From NCBI GenBank assembly GCA_031261565.1, contig JAISJK010000014.1:1-33342 (forward strand): a stretch of 33,342 nucleotides of DNA. Reading direction: 5' to 3'. A program made the position numbers and the translations under genes. The notes under the pieces are model-generated. The model did not search any database, was not told where the DNA came from, and worked only from the letters and a program-made list of their open reading frames with translations. This document shows positions 1-8,494 of this stretch, piece by piece (position 1 is the first letter of the stretch; the number at the start of each line of letters is the position of its first letter). This DNA is from Candidatus Adiutrix sp. (GTDB lineage: Bacteria; Desulfobacterota; Desulfarculia; Adiutricales; Adiutricaceae).

Positions 1-1422
1 TACGCCCCGGCTGAACAATACACCGCCGCCGCCGCCAATCAGGGGCCGTGGACGGATTTATACGCTTTAGGCGCGGTGATATTTCGTTGTCTCACCGGGG
101 CCGAACCCACAGACTCAACTGAGCGGCAAGATACCATCACCAATGGAGAGCCCGCCCCGCTTGTTCCTAAATTGCGTAATCTTGCTGGGGTGGCCAGCCC
201 GGGGTTGGCCAAAGCTGTAGAAGGCTGTCTGCGGGTGGCCCGGAAAGACCGCATTCAGGGAGTGGCTGAGTTAAGGCAGGTTCTGAACAACCGACTGACC
301 CCGAACCCCGAGAGTATTAAGCCTACTCCAGTCAGGGAAGAAACTGAGACTACTCCTGGCCATCGTTCCAATGGGTATGCTTATGTTTCCAGTCAAGATC
401 AGAATCTTGAGTTTCAGATGAGTTTCCCATTGGCCACCCGCTGGCCTCGATTTTTTGCCCGAATTTTCGATGTCTGGCTGGAAATCATGCTCGTGTCCAT
501 CGTCCTGGGCGTAGTGTTGGGCTATTATTCTGCCGGTTTTATTGAATGGATCAATGATCCAGGCGGAAGTCTGTTTTTGGGGATAATTTGCCTACCTATT
601 GGGCTCATGTTGGATGCGGCTGTTTATCGACTCATTGGAAATACGCCAGGCAAAGCTTTATTAGGTCTGAAAGTCAGCACTCTTGATGGCAGAGCCTTAA
701 GCTTTGGACAATATCTTTACCGGAATTTCTCAATATGGATAGCTGGACTTGCTTTTGGGCTTCCCATAATCTATCTTATCACTATGGCTCGCCAGGGGCA
801 GAGACTCGCCAGGGGGCAACAGACAAGTTATGACGAATCCACAGGGTATAGAGTGCGCGCCAAGCAGATTGGCTGGATACGCAGGCTGGGCTTTGGTTTA
901 GTCTTCACTGGCCTGCTTTTAGTTATGGCAGTGTTCAATAGCATGGAGAAAGCCGCCCAACGTGAGCAAATCTTGAGTAGTATTTCCCCAGACTACTCTT
1001 GGGAAAACCCGATCACCCGGATCAATGCGAAGATTGGCTCTCAATGGAAGAATTCCACCCAACAAAATGATGATGGCCAACCGGTATATATGTTCTCGGA
1101 GCGAACCGGACATGCTGTAATTATTCTCGCCTTAGAGAGTGTGTCTGGATTCACCCTAAACGACTATGTTCAAGGATTTCAGAAAAACACGACCGCGCAT
1201 ATGCGCTTCTCAGACGGTGGCCGTTTCTCTGAGAAAAATAACTCCCCAGTCTGGCAGGGCTCAGGCAGAATGGTCGATACCTCTGGTAGCCGCCTTAACG
1301 TGCAGATCATGCAGGTTGGTTCCGACTTTTGGCGAGTGGTAACGATTCAAGTAATGCCCTATGACTACTCTGACCGACTGGTGGCCCAACTTCAAGCCGA
1401 GCTTTGGATGACGGTCAAGTAG
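1..1422 (+). CDS. Ser/Thr protein kinase-RDD membrane protein, 5' end cut by the window
   Basis: The reading frame is open from base 1, so the true start lies upstream. The first ~95 residues are the C-lobe of a Hanks-type kinase: they open with the YAPAEQY activation-segment end and match the neighbouring kinase almost residue for residue. A linker follows, then an RDD-family membrane domain from about residue 140 to 280, with three hydrophobic segments and the typical GNTPGKALLGLKV motif. A fourth membrane span lies near 297-315. The last ~140 residues form a domain I do not recognise, probably outside the membrane. It most likely phosphorylates proteins in response to a signal sensed through the membrane part; the substrate is unknown. 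A downstream ATG at 76 would begin inside the kinase fold and is not a credible start. The kinase paralogue begins 14 bases after the stop, so the two are probably co-transcribed. Confidence 0.85.
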   Translation, partial: YAPAEQYTAAAANQGPWTDLYALGAVIFRCLTGAEPTDSTERQDTITNGEPAPLVPKLRNLAGVASPGLAKAVEGCLRVARKDRIQGVAELRQVLNNRLTPNPESIKPTPVREETETTPGHRSNGYAYVSSQDQNLEFQMSFPLATRWPRFFARIFDVWLEIMLVSIVLGVVLGYYSAGFIEWINDPGGSLFLGIICLPIGLMLDAAVYRLIGNTPGKALLGLKVSTLDGRALSFGQYLYRNFSIWIAGLAFGLPIIYLITMARQGQRLARGQQTSYDESTGYRVRAKQIGWIRRLGFGLVFTGLLLVMAVFNSMEKAAQREQILSSISPDYSWENPITRINAKIGSQWKNSTQQNDDGQPVYMFSERTGHAVIILALESVSGFTLNDYVQGFQKNTTAHMRFSDGGRFSEKNNSPVWQGSGRMVDTSGSRLNVQIMQVGSDFWRVVTIQVMPYDYSDRLVAQLQAELWMTVK

Positions 1423-1436
1423 CCCAGGCAAGGTAA

Positions 1437-3560
1437 ATGATGACTGAATCAATCAACAGCCAGAGCGCCCTCCCGGCCGGAGCCAAGCTCGGCTCTTACC
1501 GCATAGCCGAGGAACTCGGCCGGGGCGGATTCAGTATCACTTACCGGGCTTTAGATCTGAATCTCAATCGCCCGGTAGCGGTTAAGGAGTTTTTCCCAAA
1601 GGATCTGGCCATACGTCGTTCCGGCCAGTCTGTGGGGCCGCATTCAGAGAGCGCGGCCCAAAATTTTCAAAATGGCCTGGATTCTTTCCTAAAGGAAGCC
1701 CAGACTCTGGCCCAATTCAATCACCCAAACATTGTCCCGGTGCTGAACTTTTTCAAAGCGGCCAATGATACGGCTTATCTGGTAATGCCCTTCCTGGCGG
1801 GAGATACTTTAGCGAACAGCTTGGCGAAGCGCCCAGACGGCCGAATGAGTGAAGCTGAAGTTTTGATTTGGCTAAGGCCTTTATTAGATGGTCTCCAAGC
1901 CATACATGCCGTTGGCTTGCTGCATCGCGACCTGAAACCGGAAAATATATTTTTACAGGAAAATGGCAACCCTATCCTGATCGACTTCGGCGCGGCCCGG
2001 AACGCCCTGGCCAATCACAGCCGCAATCTGAGCGTGGTGCTGACCCCCGGTTACGCCCCGGCGGAGCAATACACCTCCTCGGCCGCTAATCAGGGGCCGT
2101 GGACTGATTTATACGCTCTGGGGGCGGTGATATTCCGCTGCCTGACTGGAAGGGAACCCATAGACTCAACCGAGCGGCAGGATGCCCTCACTAATGGGGA
2201 GACAGACCCCTTAGCTCCCGAACTTAGGAGTCTTTCTCAAGTGGCCAGCCCGGGCTTGACCCAGGCTGTGGAAGGTTGCTTGCGGGTGGTCAGGAAAGAC
2301 AGAATTCAGGGTGTGGCGGAGTTGAGGCAAATTCTGAGCACCAATCAAGCTCAGCCCGGTAAAGCCTCTTCTGATTTTACTCAGGTTCTGAATCACACGG
2401 CAAAGCCCTCGGTTCCTCCGAGTTTTCAGCAGGTCGAAAATGAGGACGAGAGGCATGGCAAGATGGCCATAATCTGCGCCCTCATTGTGCTGGCAATAAT
2501 TGGAGCTTACTCTTTTTCCCGGTTTAACCGGGTGGAATATTCCCCGCAAGTCAAAGCTCCAGATAACAGCGGCTATGGCTCCCACAGCACTACCCCTGAA
2601 GAAACAGAACAATACCCAGCTCAGAGCGATGTTGAGAGAGAGGCGGAGCGGGCCAGGGAGGCGGAGCGGGCTAGGGAGGCCGAGCGAGCCAGGGGAGCGG
2701 AACGAGCCAGGGAAGCGGAACGAGCTAGAGAAGCAGAACGGGCCAGAGAGGCGGAGCGAGCTAGAGAGGCGGAACGAAAATCTGAGGCTCTCTTTAATTT
2801 AGGCCGGCAATACGTTAGCGGGACAGGCGTAGCCCAAAATATGGCTATGGGCGTTCAATACTACCAGCAGGCGGCCGATCTGGGCCATGCTGGAGCCCAA
2901 GGCAGTCTGGCCTGGATGTATTTAAAAGGGCTCGGAGTTCCTCAAAACAAAACGCGGGCCACTCAATTATATCAACAATCGGCCGATGGGGGGTATGCCA
3001 ACGCTCAATTTGACCTGGCCCGAATGTATCTCAAGGGCGATGGGGTCACCCAAAATATATATTTGGCCGCCAAATATTTCCAAATGGCGGCGGGTCAGGG
3101 ACACGCCGGTGCTCAAGCCAGTTTGGGCTGGATGTATGCAACTGGGTCAGGTGTCCCCCCAAATGTGACCTTGGCTGCGCAATGGTATCAAAAAGCGGCC
3201 AATCAGGGAGATGCCAACGCTCAATACGACTTGGGTTTACTTTATGACGGCCAAGGCGACTATGCCAAAGCAGTCTCCTGGTATCAAAAAGCGGCTGGGC
3301 AGGGCCATGCTAATGCTCAATGCGTCTTGGGCGTCAAGTATTACTTGGGAAAGGGCGTGGGCAAGGATTTAAAGAAAGCTGGTGTGTGGTTAAAAAAATC
3401 AGCTGATCAGGGCAATGCCCATGCTCAATTCTGTTTAGGTGTGCTATATGAAAACCCTCCTGGTTCCTATAAAATGGCTCTCTTTTGGTACCAAAAAGCG
3501 GCCGCGCAGGGGCACTCAGACGCTCAAAAGGCTGTAAGTCGCTTAAGGCAATATCGATAA
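1437..3560 (+). CDS. Ser/Thr protein kinase with transmembrane segment and Sel1 repeats
   Basis: A complete 707-aa Hanks-type kinase. Visible kinase elements are the glycine loop (G28-G30-G31), VAVK with Lys50, the helix-C Glu87, HRDLKPEN with Asp165 and Asn170, DFG at 183-185, and the APAE segment near 207-210, so it should be catalytically active. A single hydrophobic span sits at about 343-361. After it come eight six-residue EAERAR-type units (402-449, likely a charged helix) and about seven Sel1 repeats (roughly 450-700) with typical GxGVxxN and AxxGHAxAQ features. The Sel1 part is probably periplasmic and binds proteins or cell-wall components; that is inference. It starts 14 bases after the kinase-RDD gene. 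A second ATG directly follows the first, so the start could be one codon later. Confidence 0.93.
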   Translation: MMTESINSQSALPAGAKLGSYRIAEELGRGGFSITYRALDLNLNRPVAVKEFFPKDLAIRRSGQSVGPHSESAAQNFQNGLDSFLKEAQTLAQFNHPNIVPVLNFFKAANDTAYLVMPFLAGDTLANSLAKRPDGRMSEAEVLIWLRPLLDGLQAIHAVGLLHRDLKPENIFLQENGNPILIDFGAARNALANHSRNLSVVLTPGYAPAEQYTSSAANQGPWTDLYALGAVIFRCLTGREPIDSTERQDALTNGETDPLAPELRSLSQVASPGLTQAVEGCLRVVRKDRIQGVAELRQILSTNQAQPGKASSDFTQVLNHTAKPSVPPSFQQVENEDERHGKMAIICALIVLAIIGAYSFSRFNRVEYSPQVKAPDNSGYGSHSTTPEETEQYPAQSDVEREAERAREAERAREAERARGAERAREAERAREAERAREAERAREAERKSEALFNLGRQYVSGTGVAQNMAMGVQYYQQAADLGHAGAQGSLAWMYLKGLGVPQNKTRATQLYQQSADGGYANAQFDLARMYLKGDGVTQNIYLAAKYFQMAAGQGHAGAQASLGWMYATGSGVPPNVTLAAQWYQKAANQGDANAQYDLGLLYDGQGDYAKAVSWYQKAAGQGHANAQCVLGVKYYLGKGVGKDLKKAGVWLKKSADQGNAHAQFCLGVLYENPPGSYKMALFWYQKAAAQGHSDAQKAVSRLRQYR
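2640..2783 (+). repeat. Eight in-frame 18-bp tandem repeats encoding EAERAR
   Basis: Eight imperfect 18-bp units lie head to tail inside the Sel1 kinase gene. Each encodes EAERAR; one unit reads GAERAR and the last reads EAERKS. Unit length is a multiple of three, so gain or loss of a unit changes linker length without shifting frame. Synonymous differences between units (gcg/gca, cgg/cga, gag/gaa) show that they are not a very recent expansion. Confidence 0.9.
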
Positions 3561-3579
3561 CGACAGGAGGCTATAAGCT

Positions 3580-4755
3580 GTGGAAAGTCAAATAATTGAA
3601 TGGAAAGAATCGTGGCGCGACGACTATCTGAAATGGATCTGCGGCTTTGCCAATGCGCAGGGCGGCCGATTAGAGATTGGCCGGAACGACAAGGGCGAAA
3701 TTGTTGGGCTTTCTGACGCTAAAAAGCTACTCGTGGAACTGCCGAACAAAATTCGCGCGACAATGGGCATTGTGGCCAACGTGAATTTGGGCCGCGAAGC
3801 CGGGCGCGAGTATATTGTGGTTGAGGTCGGGGCACATCCCAACGCGATCAGCTATCGGGGCAAGTATTATTTTCGCTCCGGCAGCACCAATCAGGAACTG
3901 ACAGGTTTTGCGCTTGATGAACTGATATTCCGCAAATATGGGCGAACATGGGACGCTGTGCCCGTGCCTCATGTCAGGGTCGATGATTTCTACCACGATG
4001 CTTTTGACATTTTTCGCAAAAAAGCTGTGGCCAGCAATCGCCTCACCAAGGAGGATGTTGCGGGAAGCGACGCAGACCTATTGAAAGCTTTGAAACTGAC
4101 CGAGGGCGATTATCTGTTGAAAGCGGCACTCCTTTTGTTTCACCAAGACCCTGACCAGTGGTGCTTCGGCTCGTTTATTAAAATAGGCTTTTTCGCCAGC
4201 GATGCCGATTTGCTGTATCAGGACGAAATCAACGGCCCGCTCATTGGTATAGCCGACCGGGTGTTGGATACTATTTATATAAAATATTTCAAGGGGTTGA
4301 TTCATTATGAAGGTATTCAGAGAGTTGACCACTACCCGATGCCCCGTGATGTTTTGCGCGAGGCTGTTTTGAACGCCATTGTGCATAAAGATTATATTAC
4401 TGGCAATCCAATTCATATCAAGATCTACGATGACAAAGTGATCATCTACAATGATTGTCAGCTTCCAGCCAATGTTAAGCCCGAAAACCTGCTGGCCGGG
4501 ATTGGCTCAAAACCGCATAACCCGCTGATAGCCGGGACATTTTTTCGTTCAGGACAGATTGAGGCCTGGGGGCGCGGCATTGAGAAGATGAAAACCGGCT
4601 GTGCCGCCGATGGCTTGCCCGAGCCTGAGTTTGATATTAGACCAACTGACTTTGCGATTTGCTTCCGAATCCGGAATAACAATAACGCCCATAACGGAGA
4701 TATAATTTGTTCCTCTAATGGTAGCGGAACAAATGGCGGAACAAACGATATTTGA
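3580..4755 (+). CDS. AlbA_2/Schlafen-type ATP-binding regulator, apparently truncated at the C-terminus
   Basis: This 391-aa protein starts at GTG with a strong upstream Shine-Dalgarno (acaggagg, 3563-3570). The N-terminal ~130 residues are an AlbA_2 (Schlafen-like) nucleic-acid-binding domain, recognisable from the ESQIIEWKESW opening, GFANAQGG and the YYFRSGSTNQEL segment. Residues ~240-360 are the RecG-related HATPase_c_4 domain, with the signature around LREAVLNAIVHKDY and the GRGIEKM segment. Family members usually continue after an NGGTN-rich linker into a winged helix; here the protein stops just after that linker (NGSGTNGGTNDI). An in-frame ATG follows the TGA immediately, but what it encodes does not look like a winged helix. 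Its GC content is visibly lower than that of the genes after 4.8 kb, suggesting horizontal acquisition. Likely a transcriptional or stress/defence regulator; target unknown. Confidence 0.82.
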   Translation: MESQIIEWKESWRDDYLKWICGFANAQGGRLEIGRNDKGEIVGLSDAKKLLVELPNKIRATMGIVANVNLGREAGREYIVVEVGAHPNAISYRGKYYFRSGSTNQELTGFALDELIFRKYGRTWDAVPVPHVRVDDFYHDAFDIFRKKAVASNRLTKEDVAGSDADLLKALKLTEGDYLLKAALLLFHQDPDQWCFGSFIKIGFFASDADLLYQDEINGPLIGIADRVLDTIYIKYFKGLIHYEGIQRVDHYPMPRDVLREAVLNAIVHKDYITGNPIHIKIYDDKVIIYNDCQLPANVKPENLLAGIGSKPHNPLIAGTFFRSGQIEAWGRGIEKMKTGCAADGLPEPEFDIRPTDFAICFRIRNNNNAHNGDIICSSNGSGTNGGTNDI

Positions 4756-4810
4756 ATGCAAATAATTGATTTAATGTCTAAAGAAGAAACCACCCCGGCC
4801 CTGCAGGCCA

Positions 4811-4827
4811 CCCCTCCACGGGAGGGG
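4811..4827. terminator. Short GC-rich hairpin between convergent genes
   Basis: A perfect 7-bp inverted repeat (CCCCTCC, loop ACG, GGAGGGG) lies between the convergent AlbA-type gene and the tRNA nucleotidyltransferase gene. It could act as a bidirectional terminator. No clear T-tract follows on either strand, so intrinsic termination is uncertain. It could instead be the remnant of a repeat element. Confidence 0.4.
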
Positions 4828-4829
4828 AA

Positions 4830-7478
4830 TCAAGATGCCGCGTCCGTTACAGAAAGTTTCACCATCTCCGCCTCCTCGGCTTTTGTTTTGACCTGGCCGT
4901 CCAGCCGGGCCCGGCGGAGGCCGTCCAGCGCCTTCTTGACGCCTGGCCCCTCGGGCACCCCCAGGACCATCAGGTCGCGGCCGTTTAACTCGGGCTTGAC
5001 CTGGCGGTAAGAGGTCAGGTAGGCCACCCCGGCCTGGGCCAGCTCCCGGTTTTCGGCTTTGGCCATGATAAACAGGATGGTGGGCAGGCTGAAGGGAGCC
5101 AACAGGTCATAAATCCGGCTGGGGGGCAGGGCAAAGCTCTTCTTGTAGCGCATCAAAAGCTCATCGGCCGCCGGTCGCTCGATGGTCAGCATCAGGGCTT
5201 CGCTCTTTTTAATGGTCAGGGACTGAGCCATCTCGGCCAGATCAACGGGCCGCAGGAGGTCGGTTATGGCCATCAGATAGACCATCCAGGCCTGGGGCAG
5301 ACAGGCCGGAAAGGTCAGGGCCAGCCAGTCGCGCACCCGGCGGACTTCGTTTAAGAGCCGCTGGCAGTCCGGCCCCAGGACAATTTTGGGGTGGACATAA
5401 GGCAAAAGGCCAAATTCGCCCAGGCGCCTGATGGCCGGCCCGGGGTCGTCTTCGCTCAGGATGAGCTTGAGCTCATGGAGCAGCCGCCGGCGGTCGATGC
5501 TGGTCAGAAAGTTGTTTTTGACCGCCCCGTCCAGGAGGCTGGCCGTCATCTTGCTGATCTTGAAACCCAGGCGGGCCTCAAAGCGCACGGCCCGGAAGGC
5601 CCGGGTGGAATCCTCGACAAAGCTGAGGTTGTGCAGCACCCTGATGTATCCGTCTTTGATATCCTGATAGCCCCGGAAAAAGTCGATGAGTTCCCCGAAG
5701 CTGGGCGGGTTGAGCGAGACGGCCAGGCTGTTGATGGTGAAATCCCGGCGGGAGAGATCCATGCGCAGGGATCCGGTCTGAACCACCGGCAGAGCCCCGG
5801 GGCGCTCGTAATACTCCCGGCGGGTGGTGGAAATATCAATGGTGTAGCCATCGGCCGTGGTCAGGGAGGCCGTTTTAAAGCGGGGGTGGCGGATGACTCG
5901 GGTGATCTGGTGATCCTGCACGGCCCGGCTGACCAGATCGTTGATATCGCCGTCATAAGACAGGTCAATATCGTGGCTGGGCTTGCGCATGATCAGATCC
6001 CGCACGCAGCCGCCGACGGCGTAGAGATTGGCCTCTGACTGTTCGGCCGCCTGGCCCAGCCGCTCCAAGATAAATAAAATAGGCGGGGCCGTCCGCTCCC
6101 GCAGCAACCCGGCCAGGTTCCGGCGGCTGGCCTCGGCCCGGGCCTGGTGGCCCTGGCCCTCCAGTTCTCCGCCGGCCTCGGCCAGAGCCTGCAACAGATC
6201 CGTCCGGGTGATGACCCCCACCGCCCGGCCGTCTTCCACCACCGGCAGCACCCGCTGCTTGCGATCCACAATAATCTTTTTAATCTCCGGGAAGTCGGCC
6301 TCCGGGCCAACGACAGTAAACTCGCTGTTCATAAAAGCGCTGATGGGGTAGTCGAGGAGGCCGTGGTGGAGGGCTTTGGAAACATTGTGCTCCGAGATGA
6401 AGCCGATGACTTTTTCTTCTTTGTCCAGCACCAGCAAAACATTGATGCTGAGCTTGATCAGCAGATCCCGGGCCTCGGCCAGGGTCTGCCAGCCGCCGAT
6501 GGCGATGGGCGGGAAGACCATGAGATTTTTGGCCCGGTAAAAGGAGCCCAGGGCGTCAAACAATATTTCATCCAGCCGCCTTTTGGCCTGGGCCAGGCTC
6601 ATGTTTTTAATGCTGGCCGCCGCCGCCGAGGGGTGGCCGCCGCCGCCGAATCCCCTGGCCACCAGGGCCGCGTTGACTGTGCCCAGGCGGGAGCGGATGA
6701 CCAGCTGCACTTTATTGTCCATGCCCACCAGGATAAAGAGGTTGGAGAGGCCCATGATCTCCATCATCTTATGGGCCAGCACGGCCACATCGTCAATATG
6801 GCGCTCGGTCTCCGCCGTGGCGATGACCAGGCTCAGGCCCCGGGTCTGCCGGGTTTCAGCCGAGTCAATGAGGGTATTCAAAAGAGCCAGCTGGTCGGTA
6901 TTGAGCTCCCGCACCACCAGTTGAGCCACCACGGCCAGGTCAGCCCCCCGGGCCAGCAGTTCCGCCCCGGCCAGGTAATCCCGCTTGGTGGTGGAGTTAA
7001 AGGTGAAAGAGCCGGTGTCTTCGTAGAGGCCGACGGCCATCATGGTGGCTTCTTCCGGCAACAGCTCCAGCCCGAGCTCGCTGAGGAGGCCGGTCATGAT
7101 GGTCACCGTGGCCCCGACGGTCTCCACCACCTCCACCTGGCCCTCCAGGTCGCCAGGGGCGTCCGGGTGGTGGTCGTAGAGGTGAATCTCCAGCCCGGGA
7201 TTGTCGAGCACGGCTTTTAAATCCCCGATGCGTTCCGGCTGGCGGGTGTCCACCACCACCAGGCGGCCAACTTGGTTCAGGTCAAGATCCTTGAATTTGG
7301 TCGGGTTGAGCAGGTGGATGAGCGACTGGATAAAAAAGTGGCGCAGATTTTTTTCCGAGCCCCCCGGGAAAACCAGGAGGGCGTCGGGATAGAGCCGGCG
7401 GGCGGCCACCATGGAGCCCACCGCGTCATAGTCGGGGTTTAAATGGGTGGTGATAATGGTTAAGGGCCGGCTGGTCAT
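4830..7478 (-). CDS. DHH phosphoesterase-CBS pair-tRNA nucleotidyltransferase (CCA/A-adding) fusion
   Basis: A three-part 882-aa cytoplasmic protein. Residues ~1-310 form a DHH/DHHA1 phosphoesterase: metal-binding motif HLNPDYDAVGS (12-22), VVVDT (Asp77), DHH at 102-104, and the GGGGHPSAAAA motif of DHHA1. A CBS pair occupies ~320-435 and may bind adenine nucleotides. From ~480 on is a class II tRNA nucleotidyltransferase: AVGGCVRDLIM followed by the DIDLSYDGD metal motif near 503, then RRDFTINSLA and the RAFRAVRFEARLGF motif. It should add A or CCA to tRNA 3' ends. The fusion is known from deltaproteobacteria; in Geobacter, as I recall, such proteins are A-adding enzymes. Which nucleotides this one adds cannot be read from sequence. 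The gene follows xerC by 7 bases and is probably transcribed with it. Confidence 0.93.
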   Translation of the reverse strand: MTSRPLTIITTHLNPDYDAVGSMVAARRLYPDALLVFPGGSEKNLRHFFIQSLIHLLNPTKFKDLDLNQVGRLVVVDTRQPERIGDLKAVLDNPGLEIHLYDHHPDAPGDLEGQVEVVETVGATVTIMTGLLSELGLELLPEEATMMAVGLYEDTGSFTFNSTTKRDYLAGAELLARGADLAVVAQLVVRELNTDQLALLNTLIDSAETRQTRGLSLVIATAETERHIDDVAVLAHKMMEIMGLSNLFILVGMDNKVQLVIRSRLGTVNAALVARGFGGGGHPSAAAASIKNMSLAQAKRRLDEILFDALGSFYRAKNLMVFPPIAIGGWQTLAEARDLLIKLSINVLLVLDKEEKVIGFISEHNVSKALHHGLLDYPISAFMNSEFTVVGPEADFPEIKKIIVDRKQRVLPVVEDGRAVGVITRTDLLQALAEAGGELEGQGHQARAEASRRNLAGLLRERTAPPILFILERLGQAAEQSEANLYAVGGCVRDLIMRKPSHDIDLSYDGDINDLVSRAVQDHQITRVIRHPRFKTASLTTADGYTIDISTTRREYYERPGALPVVQTGSLRMDLSRRDFTINSLAVSLNPPSFGELIDFFRGYQDIKDGYIRVLHNLSFVEDSTRAFRAVRFEARLGFKISKMTASLLDGAVKNNFLTSIDRRRLLHELKLILSEDDPGPAIRRLGEFGLLPYVHPKIVLGPDCQRLLNEVRRVRDWLALTFPACLPQAWMVYLMAITDLLRPVDLAEMAQSLTIKKSEALMLTIERPAADELLMRYKKSFALPPSRIYDLLAPFSLPTILFIMAKAENRELAQAGVAYLTSYRQVKPELNGRDLMVLGVPEGPGVKKALDGLRRARLDGQVKTKAEEAEMVKLSVTDAAS

Positions 7479-7485
7479 GGAGATT

Positions 7486-8406
7486 TCATTTCTTCCTGGG
7501 CCGGGGCTCGGCCCGGGGGTGGTATTGGCGGTGGACGCGGGCCAGACGCTCGGCCCCGACTTTGATATAGATTTCCGTGGTGGCCAGGCTGGCGTGGCCC
7601 AGCATCATCTGCACCGCCCGGAGGTCGGCCCCGCCTTCCACCAGATGGGTGGCGAAGGAGTGGCGCAGGACATGGGGGGTGACCCCGGCCAGGCCCAGCC
7701 GTCCGGCGTAATCCCCTAAAATGCGCCAGAAATATTGGCGGGAAAGGCGGCCGCCCCGGTGATTGAGAAAGACCACGGCCCCGCTTTTGGGCCCGGCCAG
7801 ACGGGGCCGTCCGGCCCTCAGGTAACTGGCCAGGAGGTTGGCCGCCACTTCGCCCATGGGGGCCAGGCGCTCCTTGTCGCCCTTGCCCCGCACCCGCAAA
7901 AAGGATTCGTCGAGGTTGACCTGGGCCAGGGTCAAGTCCAGCAATTCCGAAACCCGCAGGCCGGCGGCATACATCAGCTCAAACATGGTTCGGTTGCGCA
8001 GCCCGAGGGGCGTGTCCGTCTCCGGGGCGGTGACCAGCCTGAAAATATCCTCCGGCGACAGGGCCTTGGGGAGGGTTCGGGGCAGTTTGGGGCTTTCAAA
8101 ATTATGGGCCGGGCTCTGGGCCACAATTTTTTCCTCTTCCAGAAAGCGGAAAAAAGACCGCACCGCCGCCAGAGATCTAGCCCGGCTGCGCGGGGAGAGG
8201 CGGTCGGACAACTCCAGGAAATAGCCCATCAGGCAGTTGCGATCCACCCCGGCCCAGTTGACCACCTCCCGGGCCGCCGCCCAGCCCAGAAAAGATGACA
8301 GATCCCGGCCATAGGCCATGATGGTGTTGGGCGACAGGCTTCGCTCCACCCTCAGATGGCCCAGGAACAAATCCAGGGCCTGGTCAAAACCGTCCGGGAT
8401 ATCCAA
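7486..8406 (-). CDS. xerC: Tyrosine recombinase XerC/XerD family
   Basis: This protein resolves chromosome dimers by site-specific recombination. An N-terminal SAM-like core-binding domain spans ~10-95. The catalytic domain shows the full set of residues: Arg151 (AAGLRVSELL), Lys175 (GKGDKERL), His245 and Arg248 (HVLRHSFATHL), His271 (LGHASL) and the nucleophile Tyr280 (TEIYIKV). I place the start at TTG 8406, giving 306 aa, because AAGGGGGAAG lies just upstream; a longer form from TTG 8427 has no ribosome-binding site. XerC and XerD cannot be separated from this sequence alone. Nothing nearby looks like a phage or integron, so a housekeeping role is most likely. The tRNA nucleotidyltransferase gene follows immediately. 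Confidence 0.9.
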   Translation of the reverse strand: MDIPDGFDQALDLFLGHLRVERSLSPNTIMAYGRDLSSFLGWAAAREVVNWAGVDRNCLMGYFLELSDRLSPRSRARSLAAVRSFFRFLEEEKIVAQSPAHNFESPKLPRTLPKALSPEDIFRLVTAPETDTPLGLRNRTMFELMYAAGLRVSELLDLTLAQVNLDESFLRVRGKGDKERLAPMGEVAANLLASYLRAGRPRLAGPKSGAVVFLNHRGGRLSRQYFWRILGDYAGRLGLAGVTPHVLRHSFATHLVEGGADLRAVQMMLGHASLATTEIYIKVGAERLARVHRQYHPRAEPRPRKK

Positions 8407-8431
8407 ATAACTTCCCCCTTGTTTCAAAACA

Positions 8432-8459
8432 TTGCGCTAAGTTTTGATTATTGTATAAT
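8432..8459 (+). promoter_or_regulatory. Possible divergent promoter for rnhB-yraN
   Basis: A perfect TATAAT (8454-8459) follows a weak -35 (TTGCGC, 8432-8437) with a 16-base spacer. It overlaps the divergent xerC promoter, so the two could compete. The weak -35 keeps confidence low. Confidence 0.35.
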
Positions 8460-8476
8460 ATGGCTAAATTTGTCAA
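8450..8476 (-). promoter_or_regulatory. Sigma-70-type promoter for xerC and the tRNA nucleotidyltransferase gene
   Basis: Reading the minus strand, a perfect TTGACA lies at 8476-8471 and TACAAT at 8455-8450, with a 15-base spacer in an AT-rich stretch. Transcription would begin near 8443 and leave a short leader before the TTG start at 8406. The spacer is short, so activity is a prediction. Confidence 0.55.
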
Positions 8477-8494
8477 TTGAGGAATGGCCAAACT

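Noticed and set aside
76-1422. ATG at 76 as the start of the first gene
   Set aside because: The frame is open upstream and encodes the conserved kinase activation-segment residues, so the gene is cut by the window rather than starting there.
2640-2783. Repeat array as a possible CRISPR
   Set aside because: Units are 18 bp, contiguous without spacers, and encode an in-frame charged helix.
6147-7220. Long plus-strand ORF (357 codons) opposite the tRNA nucleotidyltransferase fusion
   Set aside because: It lies wholly antisense to a gene with clear catalytic motifs, has no recognisable domain, and is expected from high-GC codon bias.
7486-8406. Tyrosine recombinase as an integrase marking a mobile element
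   Set aside because: Length and motifs fit housekeeping XerC/D; there is no tRNA attachment site, phage gene or direct repeat nearby.
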